Source: an uncultured Bacteroidales bacterium (GTDB lineage: Bacteria; Bacteroidota; Bacteroidia; Bacteroidales; Bacteroidaceae). Taken from it: DNA of 37,910 nt. The stretch lies in contig CACWIN010000013.1 of assembly GCA_902760965.1 (NCBI GenBank), forward strand, positions 1 to 37,910, in the 5' to 3' direction. The notes beneath the pieces are model-generated. The model was not told the DNA's origin. It did no database searches and saw only the letters and a list, made by a program, of their open reading frames with translations. Within the stretch, counting starts at the first letter, position 1, and each line of letters begins with the position of its first letter. The position numbers and the translations under genes were made by a program. Below, in pieces: positions 21,779 through 30,912 of this stretch.

Positions 21779-23030
21779 AGTTGTGAGTCATAGCTTAAAC
21801 CTGTTCAAGGTAATACTGTTGCTTGTTGCAATTTCAGTATTGCCTTGTTCCTGTGTTAAGACAGAACAGGTCAATGACGACCCCTCACAGACTACTCTGC
21901 TTGTATATATGGCTGCCGACAACGACCTTAGCTCCAGGGTGACAGGCAATGTGAACGGCATGAGGCAGTCAATTAAAAGCGCCGGCAGCAATGTAAACCT
22001 GGTGCTGTTTATGGACGTAAAGGGCAAGACTCCGTGTCTTGTACAGATAAAAGGTGACAGTACCGATACCCTGAAAGTTTATGATAAGGCAACGACCGAT
22101 TCAACCGACCCCAGCGTATTGAAAATGGTCATAGAGACGGTTCTGGACAGGTTTGAGTCCGATACATACGGCCTGCTTATGTGGTCACACGGGATGGGGT
22201 GGCTGCCTGGTTCCAAGCTTCATAATGTAGCCGACAATATGGGATACGCCCAGATTCGCATGGACCCGTATGAACCTTATGCCGGGAATCTGTACAACCT
22301 TTATTCCGGATATACAAAGACATTCGGTCTGGAAGGCGTGCAGGGTGAGTACCGATTTATGGAGCTAAAGGATATGGCCAACGCCATTCCGGACAATACT
22401 TTTGACTTTATACTGTTTGACGCCTGCTTTATGTCATCGGTCGAGGTGGCATATGCGCTGAGGAACAAGTGCCGTTACTTTATAGGTTCGGCCTATGAGA
22501 TTGTAAGTGAGGGATTTCCGTATGCGTCAATGACAAATGACCTGCTTAACGGCCGTCTGCTCAAGGCATGCCGTGAGTTCAATTCCTACTATGAACTGCA
22601 GTCCGGTTGGAAACAGATGGGTGGTGTGGCGCTTGTAAAGACCAATAAACTGGAGGCTCTGGCGGAGAGTTTCAAGAAGATAGTCGCAAACTCAAAAGAT
22701 ACAATCCCGGATATGAATGCCGATAACATTCAGCGTTTTGACTGTTTTAGGCATCATGTGTTTTATGACCTGGGCGATGTGGCGCGTTACATGTGCAACG
22801 ACGCCCAGCTGCTGAATGAATTCAATATGGCTCTTGACGACTGTGTTCTGTTCAGCAAATCAACGGATTATATCTTTAAGGGTGAGCACCTGCAATCATC
22901 TTATATGGATGAGATAAAGGTGAATTCCTATTGCGGTCTGAGCGTTTTTGTGCCTGTCAGGAAATTTGACAATATGGGACTTAACGCGGAGTACCGGAAG
23001 ACGGAGTGGAGTATGGATACGGAATATTAG
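21765..23030 (+). CDS. Clostripain-family (C11) cysteine peptidase, probable lipoprotein
   Basis: A 421-residue protein. The frame opens with TTG 21753, but ATG 21765 (MKKSRVVSH) is the natural start, overlapping the PepSY-like gene. The N-terminal hydrophobic segment ends VLPCSC, an atypical lipobox. The catalytic His is His142 in LLMWSHGMGW and the catalytic Cys is Cys221 in FILFDACFMSS, both classic C11 motifs. TLLVYMAADNDLS is the usual N-terminal strand. C11 enzymes cleave after basic residues and are surface or secreted proteases in gut Bacteroidales. The upstream PepSY-like protein could be its inhibitor or partner. Confidence 0.88.
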   Translation: MKKSRVVSHSLNLFKVILLLVAISVLPCSCVKTEQVNDDPSQTTLLVYMAADNDLSSRVTGNVNGMRQSIKSAGSNVNLVLFMDVKGKTPCLVQIKGDSTDTLKVYDKATTDSTDPSVLKMVIETVLDRFESDTYGLLMWSHGMGWLPGSKLHNVADNMGYAQIRMDPYEPYAGNLYNLYSGYTKTFGLEGVQGEYRFMELKDMANAIPDNTFDFILFDACFMSSVEVAYALRNKCRYFIGSAYEIVSEGFPYASMTNDLLNGRLLKACREFNSYYELQSGWKQMGGVALVKTNKLEALAESFKKIVANSKDTIPDMNADNIQRFDCFRHHVFYDLGDVARYMCNDAQLLNEFNMALDDCVLFSKSTDYIFKGEHLQSSYMDEIKVNSYCGLSVFVPVRKFDNMGLNAEYRKTEWSMDTEY

Positions 23031-23032
23031 TA

Positions 23033-23067
23033 AATTGAGAATTGAGAATTGAAAATTGAGAATTGAA
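23033..23067. repeat. Five 7-bp tandem repeats (AATTGAG/AATTGAA)
   Basis: Five consecutive 7-mers, three AATTGAG and two AATTGAA, between the C11 peptidase stop and the GH3 gene start. Confidence 0.85.
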
Positions 23068-23087
23068 TTACTGATAACTGACTTAAT

Positions 23088-25418
23088 ATGAAAAGAAACC
23101 TATTACTGACCGCATTGATTGGTGCGGGAGTCCTGATTTGCGGATGCAAAAGTGATCCAACATTGTCACGTGACAAAAAGAGTTATGATGACCCTCTCCT
23201 TAAGAATGAGAAACAGATCAGTGCCATAATTGGCAAGATGACGCTTGAGGAAAAGATTGCTATGCTTCACGGCAAGCACTATTTTACATCGGAGGGCGTT
23301 CCCAGCCAGGGTATTGCCGAGATGAACTATGCCGACGGCCCGTTTGGAATACGTGAGGAGATGGAGCCGCTGTCATGGAATCCGCTGCATTGGTCAACCG
23401 ATTCGGCTACGTTTTTTCCCACCGGTTCGGCCCTGGCCGCCACATGGAGTGAGGACCTTGCATATCAGTACGGCACAGGTATGGCCCGTGAGGCCCGTCT
23501 GCGCGGTAAGGATATGATTCTGGGCCCGGCAATCAATATTCAGCGTATTCCTACCGGAGGACGTACATACGAGTATCTGAGCGAGGATCCGTTCCTGAGC
23601 TCACGTTTATCGGTTGGCTATACCAAGGGTGTTCAGGATAATGGCGTTGCAGTTTGCGTAAAGCATTTTGCGCTTAACAACCAGGAGACCAACCGTGGCA
23701 GCGTGAACGTGATTGTAAGCCCGCGTGCCATGCGTGAGATTTACCTGCCGCCGTTTGAGGCAACTGTAGTTGAGGGAAATGCGTTTGGCGTGATGGCTGC
23801 ATACAACAAGATTAACGGTACATGGTGCGCCGAGAATCCCAACCTGCTGGACCAGATTCTGCGTAAGGACTGGGGATTCAAGGGTATGGTTATATCGGAC
23901 TGGGGTGGTACTCACAGTACAGTAGGATCGGTTACAGCCGGTCTTAACGTGGAGATGCCCAGTCAGGATTACATGGGACAGGCCTTGCTGGATTCCGTAA
24001 ATGCCGGAATAGTATCAGAAAAGGTGATTGATGAGCGTGTACGTGAAATTCTGCGCGTACGTCTGGCTGTTGAGCCGGTTCCTGCCGAGAAGGCCAACAA
24101 GGTAATGACCGCTCAGCCGGAGGATGCCCAGATTACATATCGTGTTGCAGCTCAGTCAATTTGCCTGCTTAAGAATGAGGGAGGTCTGCTGCCTATGGAT
24201 CTGAACAAGATAAAGACCATTGCAGTGATTGGCGATAATGCCGACAAAAAGATGTCAAACGGCGGCGTAGGTGCAGGCGTTAAGGCCCTGTATGAAATTA
24301 CTCCGCTGGCAGGACTCAGGAACCGCGTTGGCAATAAGGCAAAGATTGTATATGCCCAGGGTTATACATCGCAGCAGGCACGCGGCGGATTTGGCGGATT
24401 TGGTGGTTTTGGCGGATTTGGACGCAGTCGCGGTACAACACAGACTGCCTCAAAGCCCGATGATACCGCAAAGAAACTTAAGGACGAGGCTGTTAAGGCC
24501 GCAAAGGGTGCCGATATTGTTCTGTTTATAGGTGGTGACAACCGTCAGTGGGAGACCGAGGGCAGTGACCGCAGGAACATGGACCTGCCTTACAACCAGA
24601 AGGAGGTACTTGAGGCTGTAGCTCAGGTCAACCCCAATGTGGTGTTCATTGCTGTAGCAGGTGCTCCTGTTGATTTGAACCGTGTTCAGGCCTGCAGCCC
24701 CGCAATAGTACAGTCATGGTTTAACGGTACCGAGGGCGGTAACGCACTGGCTGACATACTTATAGGTAAGATATCACCCAGCGGCCGTCTGCCGTTCTCA
24801 TATCCAATAAAGCTTGAGGACAGCCCGGCATATGCTACCGGCAGTTTCCCGCAGACCGATGCCCCTGTAAACCAGGATGTGTTTGTATCGCTGGTTCAGA
24901 AGGATGACAAGGCCGAGGAGATGCTTAAGGGTGCAACAGGTCGCGGTACAGCCCTGTACAGCGAGGATCTTCTGGTTGGTTACCGCTGGTTTGACACCAA
25001 GAACAAGCCGGTTATGTATCCGTTTGGTTATGGTCTGGGATACTCGGAGATTGAGTATACCGATTTCAGTCTGGTTACCGAGACTCCCGAGCAGAAGGCT
25101 TACAAGGATGGTGACAAGATTATGTTCAGCATAACTCTGAAGAATAACGGTAAGTTTGACCAGCTGGATGTTCCGCAGGTTTACGTACACCGTGTTGACT
25201 CAAAGGTAGAGTGGCCGTACAAGGAACTCAAGGCGTTCGGAAAGTACAATGTTCCAGCAGGACAGAGCGTGAACGAGGGGCTGATTATTCCCGTCGAGGA
25301 CCTCAAGTACTGGGACGAGGAGAAGCATGACTGGGTACTGGAGCCGGGCAAGATTGAGCTGCTTTTGGCACACAATGCCGGCAATGTTGTGCTTAAGACT
25401 GAGTGTACTATAAAGTAA
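23088..25418 (+). CDS. GH3 beta-glucosidase-type lipoprotein with a Gly-Phe insert
   Basis: A 776-residue lipoprotein (lipobox LICGC, Cys about 20). The (alpha/beta)8 domain shows GKMTLEEKIAMLHG, ILGPAINIQRIPTGGRTYEYLSEDP, CVKHFALNNQETNR and the nucleophile Asp271 in GMVISDWGGTHS. The alpha/beta sandwich (about 350-600) contains GGDNRQWETEGSDRRNMDLP, where the acid/base would lie. A C-terminal fibronectin-like domain follows (SITLKNNGKFDQLDVPQVYVH). An unusual low-complexity insert GGFGGFGGFGGFGRSR sits at about residues 432-447. GH3 enzymes remove terminal beta-linked sugars from oligosaccharides; the exact sugar cannot be told. A second GH3 gene follows within 30 bases. Confidence 0.9.
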   Translation: MKRNLLLTALIGAGVLICGCKSDPTLSRDKKSYDDPLLKNEKQISAIIGKMTLEEKIAMLHGKHYFTSEGVPSQGIAEMNYADGPFGIREEMEPLSWNPLHWSTDSATFFPTGSALAATWSEDLAYQYGTGMAREARLRGKDMILGPAINIQRIPTGGRTYEYLSEDPFLSSRLSVGYTKGVQDNGVAVCVKHFALNNQETNRGSVNVIVSPRAMREIYLPPFEATVVEGNAFGVMAAYNKINGTWCAENPNLLDQILRKDWGFKGMVISDWGGTHSTVGSVTAGLNVEMPSQDYMGQALLDSVNAGIVSEKVIDERVREILRVRLAVEPVPAEKANKVMTAQPEDAQITYRVAAQSICLLKNEGGLLPMDLNKIKTIAVIGDNADKKMSNGGVGAGVKALYEITPLAGLRNRVGNKAKIVYAQGYTSQQARGGFGGFGGFGGFGRSRGTTQTASKPDDTAKKLKDEAVKAAKGADIVLFIGGDNRQWETEGSDRRNMDLPYNQKEVLEAVAQVNPNVVFIAVAGAPVDLNRVQACSPAIVQSWFNGTEGGNALADILIGKISPSGRLPFSYPIKLEDSPAYATGSFPQTDAPVNQDVFVSLVQKDDKAEEMLKGATGRGTALYSEDLLVGYRWFDTKNKPVMYPFGYGLGYSEIEYTDFSLVTETPEQKAYKDGDKIMFSITLKNNGKFDQLDVPQVYVHRVDSKVEWPYKELKAFGKYNVPAGQSVNEGLIIPVEDLKYWDEEKHDWVLEPGKIELLLAHNAGNVVLKTECTIK

Positions 25419-25446
25419 CTTGCTATTTGTAACTAACCTTTATTAT

Positions 25447-28400
25447 ATGAGAAAGTCTTTACAATTACTGACCATTGCGGCTGTGCTGGGTGCTATGAGC
25501 CCGCTGGCTGCACAGGAGAGTGTTCCTGTTTACAAGAACACAAACTACTCGTTCCAGGAGAGGGCGGTTGACCTGGTGTCACGCCTTACACTTGAGGAAA
25601 AGCAGGCCCTTTTGGGCAATAGCATGGCTGCTGTGCCCAGACTGGGTGTTAAGCAGTACAATGTTTGGAGTGAGGCGCTTCACGGAGTGCTGTCGGGTGC
25701 CAATGCATCGGCCGGACTGCAGGGTCCCACATCGTTCCCGGGCAGTGTGGCCCTGGGTTCCAGCTGGGATCCGGAACTTATGGAGCTGGAGGCATCGGTC
25801 ATTGCCGATGAGGCACGTGCCATTTTCCAGACCGGGACCAAGGGACTTACGTTCTGGAGTCCGGTGGTGGAGCCTATCCGTGACCCGCGTTGGGGACGTA
25901 CCGGTGAGAGCTACGGCGAGGACCCGTTCCTGGCTGCCGTTATGAGCAGCGGTTTTGTACGCGGCTTTATGGGCGATGACCCCGATTACATTAAGGCCGT
26001 GCCCTGTGCCAAGCACTATTTTGCCAACAACAGTGAGTTTGACCGTCATGTGGGCAGTTCCAATATGGACAGCCGTGACATGCGCGAGTTTTACCTGTAT
26101 CCTTACAAGGAGCTCATTGAGAAGGATAACCTGCCATCAATCATGTCATCGTATAACGCTGTGAACCATGTGCCTACATCGGCCAGCGCATTGTATCTGG
26201 ATACTATTGCACGCCGCACATACGGCATGAAGGGTTATGTAACAGGTGACTGCGCCGCCATTGAGGATATTTACACGGGTCACTACTATGTGGAGACTGC
26301 CGAGGAGGCTACTGCCGCAGGTCTTAAGGCCGGCGTTGACTCCGACTGCGGAAGCGTTTATCAGCGTTACGCCCTGAGCGCACTTGAGAAGGGTCTTATT
26401 ACCGAGGCCGATATGGACCGTGCGCTGGTGAATATGTTTACCATTCGTATGCGTACCGGTGAGTTTGATCCGCTCATGAAGGTGCCGTATGCCAATTATC
26501 CGGCCAGTACCGTGAACTCGGAGCGCAGCCAGGCAATTGCACTTCAGGTTGCAACCCGCACTCCTGTGCTGCTCAAGAACGAGAAGGTGGTTGGCAAAGA
26601 GAATAAGGCTCTGCCTATAAGCCTTGAGGGTATTAAGAGCATTGCTCTGATTGGCCCGCAGGCTAACCGTGTGGAGCTGGGACCGTACTCGGGACGTCCT
26701 GAGGAGTCAAGCCGTACTACTCCGTATGCAGGTATCAGCAAGTATATTGAGGACAAGGGTCTGGATGTTGAGGTTATGCTGGCATCGGGCGGAAGCACCA
26801 AGAGCAAGAGTAATCTGCTTTATGTGGCCTGGTTTGAGCTTGAGAAATCAGACGGCGCCAAGAGCCGCCATGACGCTACACAGTACAGCTCATCATCGCA
26901 GGGTATTACCGTTGGTTCCGGAATGGGTACCGAGGAGCAGGTTCGTTCTATTGATGACGGTTCGTGGACCGCATATGAGAACATTGACCTGATTAACGTT
27001 GAAAAGATTACAATTGGCGCGAATATTCCTACCGAGGGCGGTATAATTGAGGTGCATGTGGGTTCACCCGAGGGTAACCTGATTAGCACAATTGAGGCTA
27101 CACGTGCATCGGGTAAGCGTGTAGGCGGCGTATACGGCGCAAGCACCCCCATGGAGGCCAAGGTGAACAAGCTGGGTTACAATGGCCCGCAGACCCTGTA
27201 TCTGGTTTATAAGGCACCTGAGGATGATGAGATTCCTGAGGATGTTTTGGAAGCTGCCCGCAAGAGCGACGTTGCAATTGTGTTTGTTGGAACCGATGAG
27301 AACACTGCAACCGAGGAGGCTGACCGTCTGACACTTAGCCTGCCGGGCAACCAGGTCAAGCTGATCCAGGCTGTGGCTAAGGAGAACAAGAATACCGTGG
27401 TGGTTATGCAGACTCTGGGTTGCGTTGAGGTTGAGGACTTTAAGAATCTGGAGAACATTCCGGGCATACTGTGGACCGGTTATAACGGCCAGGCACAGGG
27501 TGCTGCAATTCCGCTGGTGCTGTTTGGTGACGTTACTCCCGGCGGTAAGCTGAACGCTACATGGTACAAGTCTGTTAAGGACCTGCCGCCTATTACCGAT
27601 TATACACTGCGTGCTGAGAACGGTAAACCGGGTCGTACGCTGTGGTACTTTACCAAGCCCGTATCTTATGAGTTCGGTTACGGTATTAGCTACACCACAT
27701 TTGAGTATTCTGATTTCCAGATAAGCAAGAGCAACATTACTCCTAATGACAAGATTACTATAAGTCTGAATGTTAAGAATACAGGTGATTATGACGGTGA
27801 TGAGGTTGTTCAGATTTATGTGACCACTCCTGACAGTCCTGCATCATTGCAGCGTCCTATAAAGAGGCTCAAGGGATTTAAGCGCGTTACCATTCCGCGC
27901 GGACAGATGCGCCGTGTGGAGATTGACATTGACTGCGCTGACCTTTGGTTCTGGGATCTTAAGACTGACCGTATGATATATGATTCCGGCAAGTACGTGT
28001 TTGAGATTGGATCATCATCACAGGATATCCGCGGTAAGGTATCGGCCAACATGAACGGCAGGTTTATTCCTCAGCTTAAGACTGTTGTGGCTGACTGCCG
28101 CGTATCGGTGCTGGAGATTGGCCAGACTGCGCAGACGGTGACATCGGCCTGTCTTAACGATGATTCGTTCATTGATATTAGCAAGGCTACTTTGACTTAT
28201 GTAAGCAGCAATGAAAGCGTTGCTAAGGTTGATGCTACTGGTAAGCTTACCGCTGTGGGTCCCGGTATTGCCACAATTACCGTGAACGTGCTTTATGGAG
28301 GCAAGACGGTAAGTGACAGCTATGCCGTTAAGGTGAATGCCGATTTTACTCTGGCTAGCCTTAAGAACGGTAGCAAGTCTATTTTGAGGAAGGGACGTAC

Positions 28401-29250
28401 ACAGTACAGCGTGCTGGGTAAGCTGTCATCGCAGGTATCGGCTACCGCCAAGGCAAAGGAGCTTAAGGTGGTTGTGGAGCAGGCTCCTAAGGTGCCCGGC
28501 ACGACTGTGGTTAAGGTTGTGGAGCCGGTGACCGGTGATGAAAAGACCTATCTGGTGAACTTTGGTACCAAGAGCTCCCCGGATGAGTTCAACAACAACT
28601 CTCTGGGACGTCAGTGGAACGTGGTTCGCCGTAACGATGACAACCTGCTTGTGGCCGACGGAAGGCTGGAGATTACCGCTGCCGCCGGTGACATTAACGC
28701 CGCTGCCGATAACGGTCAGAACATTGTGATTCAGAGCGCAAACAGCGACTGGACCATTGATACAAAACTGCAGGTGAGCGCTTTGCCTACAGGTGCTCAG
28801 AATGCGGGTCTTGTGGCTTATCAGGATGATTCGCATTTTGTTAAGTTTGTATATTCGGGCGCTCAGATGCGTCGCGGTCAGCAGCAGGGGGCTGCTCCGG
28901 CTGCCGGCAGTCTGCAGCTTTATGTTGAGGAGAACGGTGCCGCCAAGAGTACGGCTGTGGTGAATCTGGCCGAGGCCGGAGTCAAGGACAACACTCTGTG
29001 GCTCAAGCTTGAAAAAGACGGCAGCACATATACTGCGTACTATTCGGTTGATGGCAAGAGCTGGTCAATGGCCGGTCAGACCGATGTGGCCCTTAAGGAT
29101 ATACAGGCCGGTCTGATTGCTTGCCAGGGTGCTCAGAACATGCGTATGGGTATGGGCATGGGTATGCGTCCGGGTGGTGCGGCTCCGGTGCAGCAGGCAT
29201 CGGCCCCGCTCAAGGCCTGGTTTGACTGGTTCCATATAAAGAACAGGTAA
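25447..29250 (+). CDS. Very large multidomain GH3 glycosidase
   Basis: A 1267-residue exported enzyme; start ATG 25447 (MRKSLQLLTIAAVLGAMSPLAA-Q signal peptide), not the upstream TTG at 25420. Order: GH3 catalytic domain with SYGEDPFLAA, CAKHYFANN and the probable nucleophile Asp268 in YVTGDCAA; a sandwich domain interrupted by a CBM6-like module (about 455-585, YVAWFELEKSDG...SWTAYENIDL); the rest of the sandwich; a fibronectin-like domain; a Big2-like Ig domain (SSNESVAKVDATGKLTAVGPG); and a C-terminal GH43_C2/concanavalin-like domain (FNNNSLGRQWNVVRR...NAGLVAYQDDSHFVKF). A GMGMGMRPGG run lies near the end. The architecture suggests a beta-xylosidase or related enzyme acting on plant hemicellulose. 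Confidence 0.88.
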   Translation: MRKSLQLLTIAAVLGAMSPLAAQESVPVYKNTNYSFQERAVDLVSRLTLEEKQALLGNSMAAVPRLGVKQYNVWSEALHGVLSGANASAGLQGPTSFPGSVALGSSWDPELMELEASVIADEARAIFQTGTKGLTFWSPVVEPIRDPRWGRTGESYGEDPFLAAVMSSGFVRGFMGDDPDYIKAVPCAKHYFANNSEFDRHVGSSNMDSRDMREFYLYPYKELIEKDNLPSIMSSYNAVNHVPTSASALYLDTIARRTYGMKGYVTGDCAAIEDIYTGHYYVETAEEATAAGLKAGVDSDCGSVYQRYALSALEKGLITEADMDRALVNMFTIRMRTGEFDPLMKVPYANYPASTVNSERSQAIALQVATRTPVLLKNEKVVGKENKALPISLEGIKSIALIGPQANRVELGPYSGRPEESSRTTPYAGISKYIEDKGLDVEVMLASGGSTKSKSNLLYVAWFELEKSDGAKSRHDATQYSSSSQGITVGSGMGTEEQVRSIDDGSWTAYENIDLINVEKITIGANIPTEGGIIEVHVGSPEGNLISTIEATRASGKRVGGVYGASTPMEAKVNKLGYNGPQTLYLVYKAPEDDEIPEDVLEAARKSDVAIVFVGTDENTATEEADRLTLSLPGNQVKLIQAVAKENKNTVVVMQTLGCVEVEDFKNLENIPGILWTGYNGQAQGAAIPLVLFGDVTPGGKLNATWYKSVKDLPPITDYTLRAENGKPGRTLWYFTKPVSYEFGYGISYTTFEYSDFQISKSNITPNDKITISLNVKNTGDYDGDEVVQIYVTTPDSPASLQRPIKRLKGFKRVTIPRGQMRRVEIDIDCADLWFWDLKTDRMIYDSGKYVFEIGSSSQDIRGKVSANMNGRFIPQLKTVVADCRVSVLEIGQTAQTVTSACLNDDSFIDISKATLTYVSSNESVAKVDATGKLTAVGPGIATITVNVLYGGKTVSDSYAVKVNADFTLASLKNGSKSILRKGRTQYSVLGKLSSQVSATAKAKELKVVVEQAPKVPGTTVVKVVEPVTGDEKTYLVNFGTKSSPDEFNNNSLGRQWNVVRRNDDNLLVADGRLEITAAAGDINAAADNGQNIVIQSANSDWTIDTKLQVSALPTGAQNAGLVAYQDDSHFVKFVYSGAQMRRGQQQGAAPAAGSLQLYVEENGAAKSTAVVNLAEAGVKDNTLWLKLEKDGSTYTAYYSVDGKSWSMAGQTDVALKDIQAGLIACQGAQNMRMGMGMGMRPGGAAPVQQASAPLKAWFDWFHIKNR

Positions 29251-29262
29251 GCATCCTTTTTG

Positions 29263-30069
29263 ATGCGTTTGCATACGATTGATATCCGGAGGCTGCTCCT
29301 GGCTGCATTGATTTTGTGGTCGGGGACAGTCTCCGGTTTATTTGCAATTACTCCCGTTGCGGTCGATGTAAAGCCGTATCAGGACGGTTTTGTATTGGCC
29401 CGCGCAAACGGCACGATTGTCTGGACCGATATTGAGGGCAATGCTACGGACAGCGTTAAGATAAGGACCGGCATTGCGGGGATTGACGTGCGTGAGGGCA
29501 GCGTGTTGGCTGTAAGTCCGGATGGCAGTGTATATAGTGTGGAACGCAACGGGAAGAGCCGCCGTCTGTGCAAGAGTCAGCTTAAGAACAGCGCGGACCA
29601 TGTGGTTGGCATTGCATGTTCCATGGACAACACTTTGATTCTTACAGAGGGTGGGGTGATACTGGGTACTGCCGATTTTGATTCGTTTTCCAGTTTTGAC
29701 TTTAACGGCACATATTCGCAGTATTATGATTTTACGCTGTTCTGTGCTATAAGTGCATCGGACAATTTCTTTTATATTGCGGGGACTTTCGGGGACGGGA
29801 TGCCTGCGGTGTTTACATCGGCCACGGGGAAAGTGTGGAGCGAACGGACTCTGGATTATACCGAGGGGCGCGAGAGCCTGCGGCTTGAGGAGCAGCCTTT
29901 GGGACTGGCTTATGACAGGCGGATGGACCGTTTTGTGATGGCCTGCACGGAGGGGTGGCTGTTTTATATGCCGGGGTGCTCGCACTGCAACTCCATTGAA
30001 CGGAGGTCGGTGCGGGATATTGCCGGCGTGGCATTTAATGAGGGAAAGGCTTATTTACTTGAGTTTTAG
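29263..30069 (+). CDS. Exported propeller-like protein of unknown function
   Basis: A 268-residue protein with an N-terminal hydrophobic signal (LLLAALILWSGTVSGLFA). The body has repeated short beta blades (DGFVLARANGTIVWTDIEGN, EGSVLAVSPDGSVYSVERNGK, TGKVWSERTL, GWLFYMPGCSHC) resembling a beta-propeller or the Ycf48-like family. The TTG at 29260 is not needed as start; ATG 29263 is preferred. It lies 12 bases after the GH3 gene and may share its transcript. Its last 15 bases overlap the 3' end of the convergent methyltransferase gene. Confidence 0.6.
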   Translation: MRLHTIDIRRLLLAALILWSGTVSGLFAITPVAVDVKPYQDGFVLARANGTIVWTDIEGNATDSVKIRTGIAGIDVREGSVLAVSPDGSVYSVERNGKSRRLCKSQLKNSADHVVGIACSMDNTLILTEGGVILGTADFDSFSSFDFNGTYSQYYDFTLFCAISASDNFFYIAGTFGDGMPAVFTSATGKVWSERTLDYTEGRESLRLEEQPLGLAYDRRMDRFVMACTEGWLFYMPGCSHCNSIERRSVRDIAGVAFNEGKAYLLEF

Positions 30070-30831
30070 CATGTAAAAGCTGGAGGTGGTAAAGAAGTTA
30101 CGCACCCAGGGGATGCCTCCAACCCAGCGCCAAAGTCTGCGGGGCTTTAGGTGAAACTTGATCTCGTAATGGGGGTTGATGAACCAGAACAGGCGGTCAA
30201 GCTTTACAAACGGGCTCTCTTTTATTATCCTTTCAAATTTTTCTATGGGGCATTTGCACTGCTTTATGTCCAGGAGTTCGTCAAGGTGCTGTTTTTCGCC
30301 AAACATCTTGAGCATGCCCTTGTACATGAATCGGGGGAGCAGGTGGAACCAGGGCAGGTGTGACAGGAACTTGCTCTTGCATATCTGCTGATGGCCGCCA
30401 AAGGGCATTTGCCATGCGGGGAACGACATGAACATTAGGCCTTGGGGCTTGAGCAACACCTGACATTTTGATATGAAGCCCTTTTTATCGGTTATATGTT
30501 CAATCACGTCGTGACAGATAATAAGGTCAAACTCATGTTCCAGCTCCTTGAGTTTGAAGACATCGGACGCAATGAATCGGGCCTGAACGCCTTCCTGTTC
30601 AAAATATTCTATGGCCGATTGTATCTTGTCCTTTGCAATGTCAACGCCGGTAACATTGCAGCCTTTACGGGCAAAAGGCAGCAGGTTTCCTCCTTCGCCG
30701 CAGCCTATCTCAATGATTTTCAGGTCTTTGTCTATATTGAAGAATTTCTGGATGTAAGGCAGGAAATATTTGTTGCTGGTAATTGCAAGCTCGTCAAAAT
30801 ATTGTTTGTGGTCACTATGTCTGGTCTGCAT
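30055..30831 (-). CDS. Class I SAM-dependent methyltransferase
   Basis: A 258-residue protein. Motif I is IIEIGCGEGGNLLPFA, followed by VTGVDIAKDKIQSA, ARFIASDVFKL and FDLIICHDVIEHI, a clear Rossmann-fold methyltransferase of the UbiG/Methyltransf_11 type. The C-terminal half is rich in aromatic and basic residues (RRLWRWVGGIPWVRNFF), suggesting a membrane-peripheral substrate such as a lipid or glycan precursor. Substrate unknown. Its 3' end overlaps the convergent gene by 15 bases. Confidence 0.85.
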   Translation of the reverse strand: MQTRHSDHKQYFDELAITSNKYFLPYIQKFFNIDKDLKIIEIGCGEGGNLLPFARKGCNVTGVDIAKDKIQSAIEYFEQEGVQARFIASDVFKLKELEHEFDLIICHDVIEHITDKKGFISKCQVLLKPQGLMFMSFPAWQMPFGGHQQICKSKFLSHLPWFHLLPRFMYKGMLKMFGEKQHLDELLDIKQCKCPIEKFERIIKESPFVKLDRLFWFINPHYEIKFHLKPRRLWRWVGGIPWVRNFFTTSSFYMLKLK

Positions 30832-30858
30832 ATTGGCACTACTTTTTTGGATTGTTTG

Positions 30859-30866
30859 CGAAGGTA
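30859..30866 (-). promoter_or_regulatory. -7-like TACCTTCG box of the methyltransferase gene
   Basis: TACCTTCG on the minus strand, 27 bases before the start, fits a TAnnTTCG variant box. Confidence 0.3.
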
Positions 30867-30877
30867 GTGATTTTTAT

Positions 30878-30885
30878 TAACTTCG
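30878..30885 (+). promoter_or_regulatory. -7-like TAACTTCG box of the thioesterase gene
   Basis: TAACTTCG 27 bases upstream of ATG 30913, mirroring the box of the divergent gene in this 81-bp gap. Confidence 0.3.
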
Positions 30886-30912
30886 CGCCTAAATCAAATA
30901 AAAGATACATTT

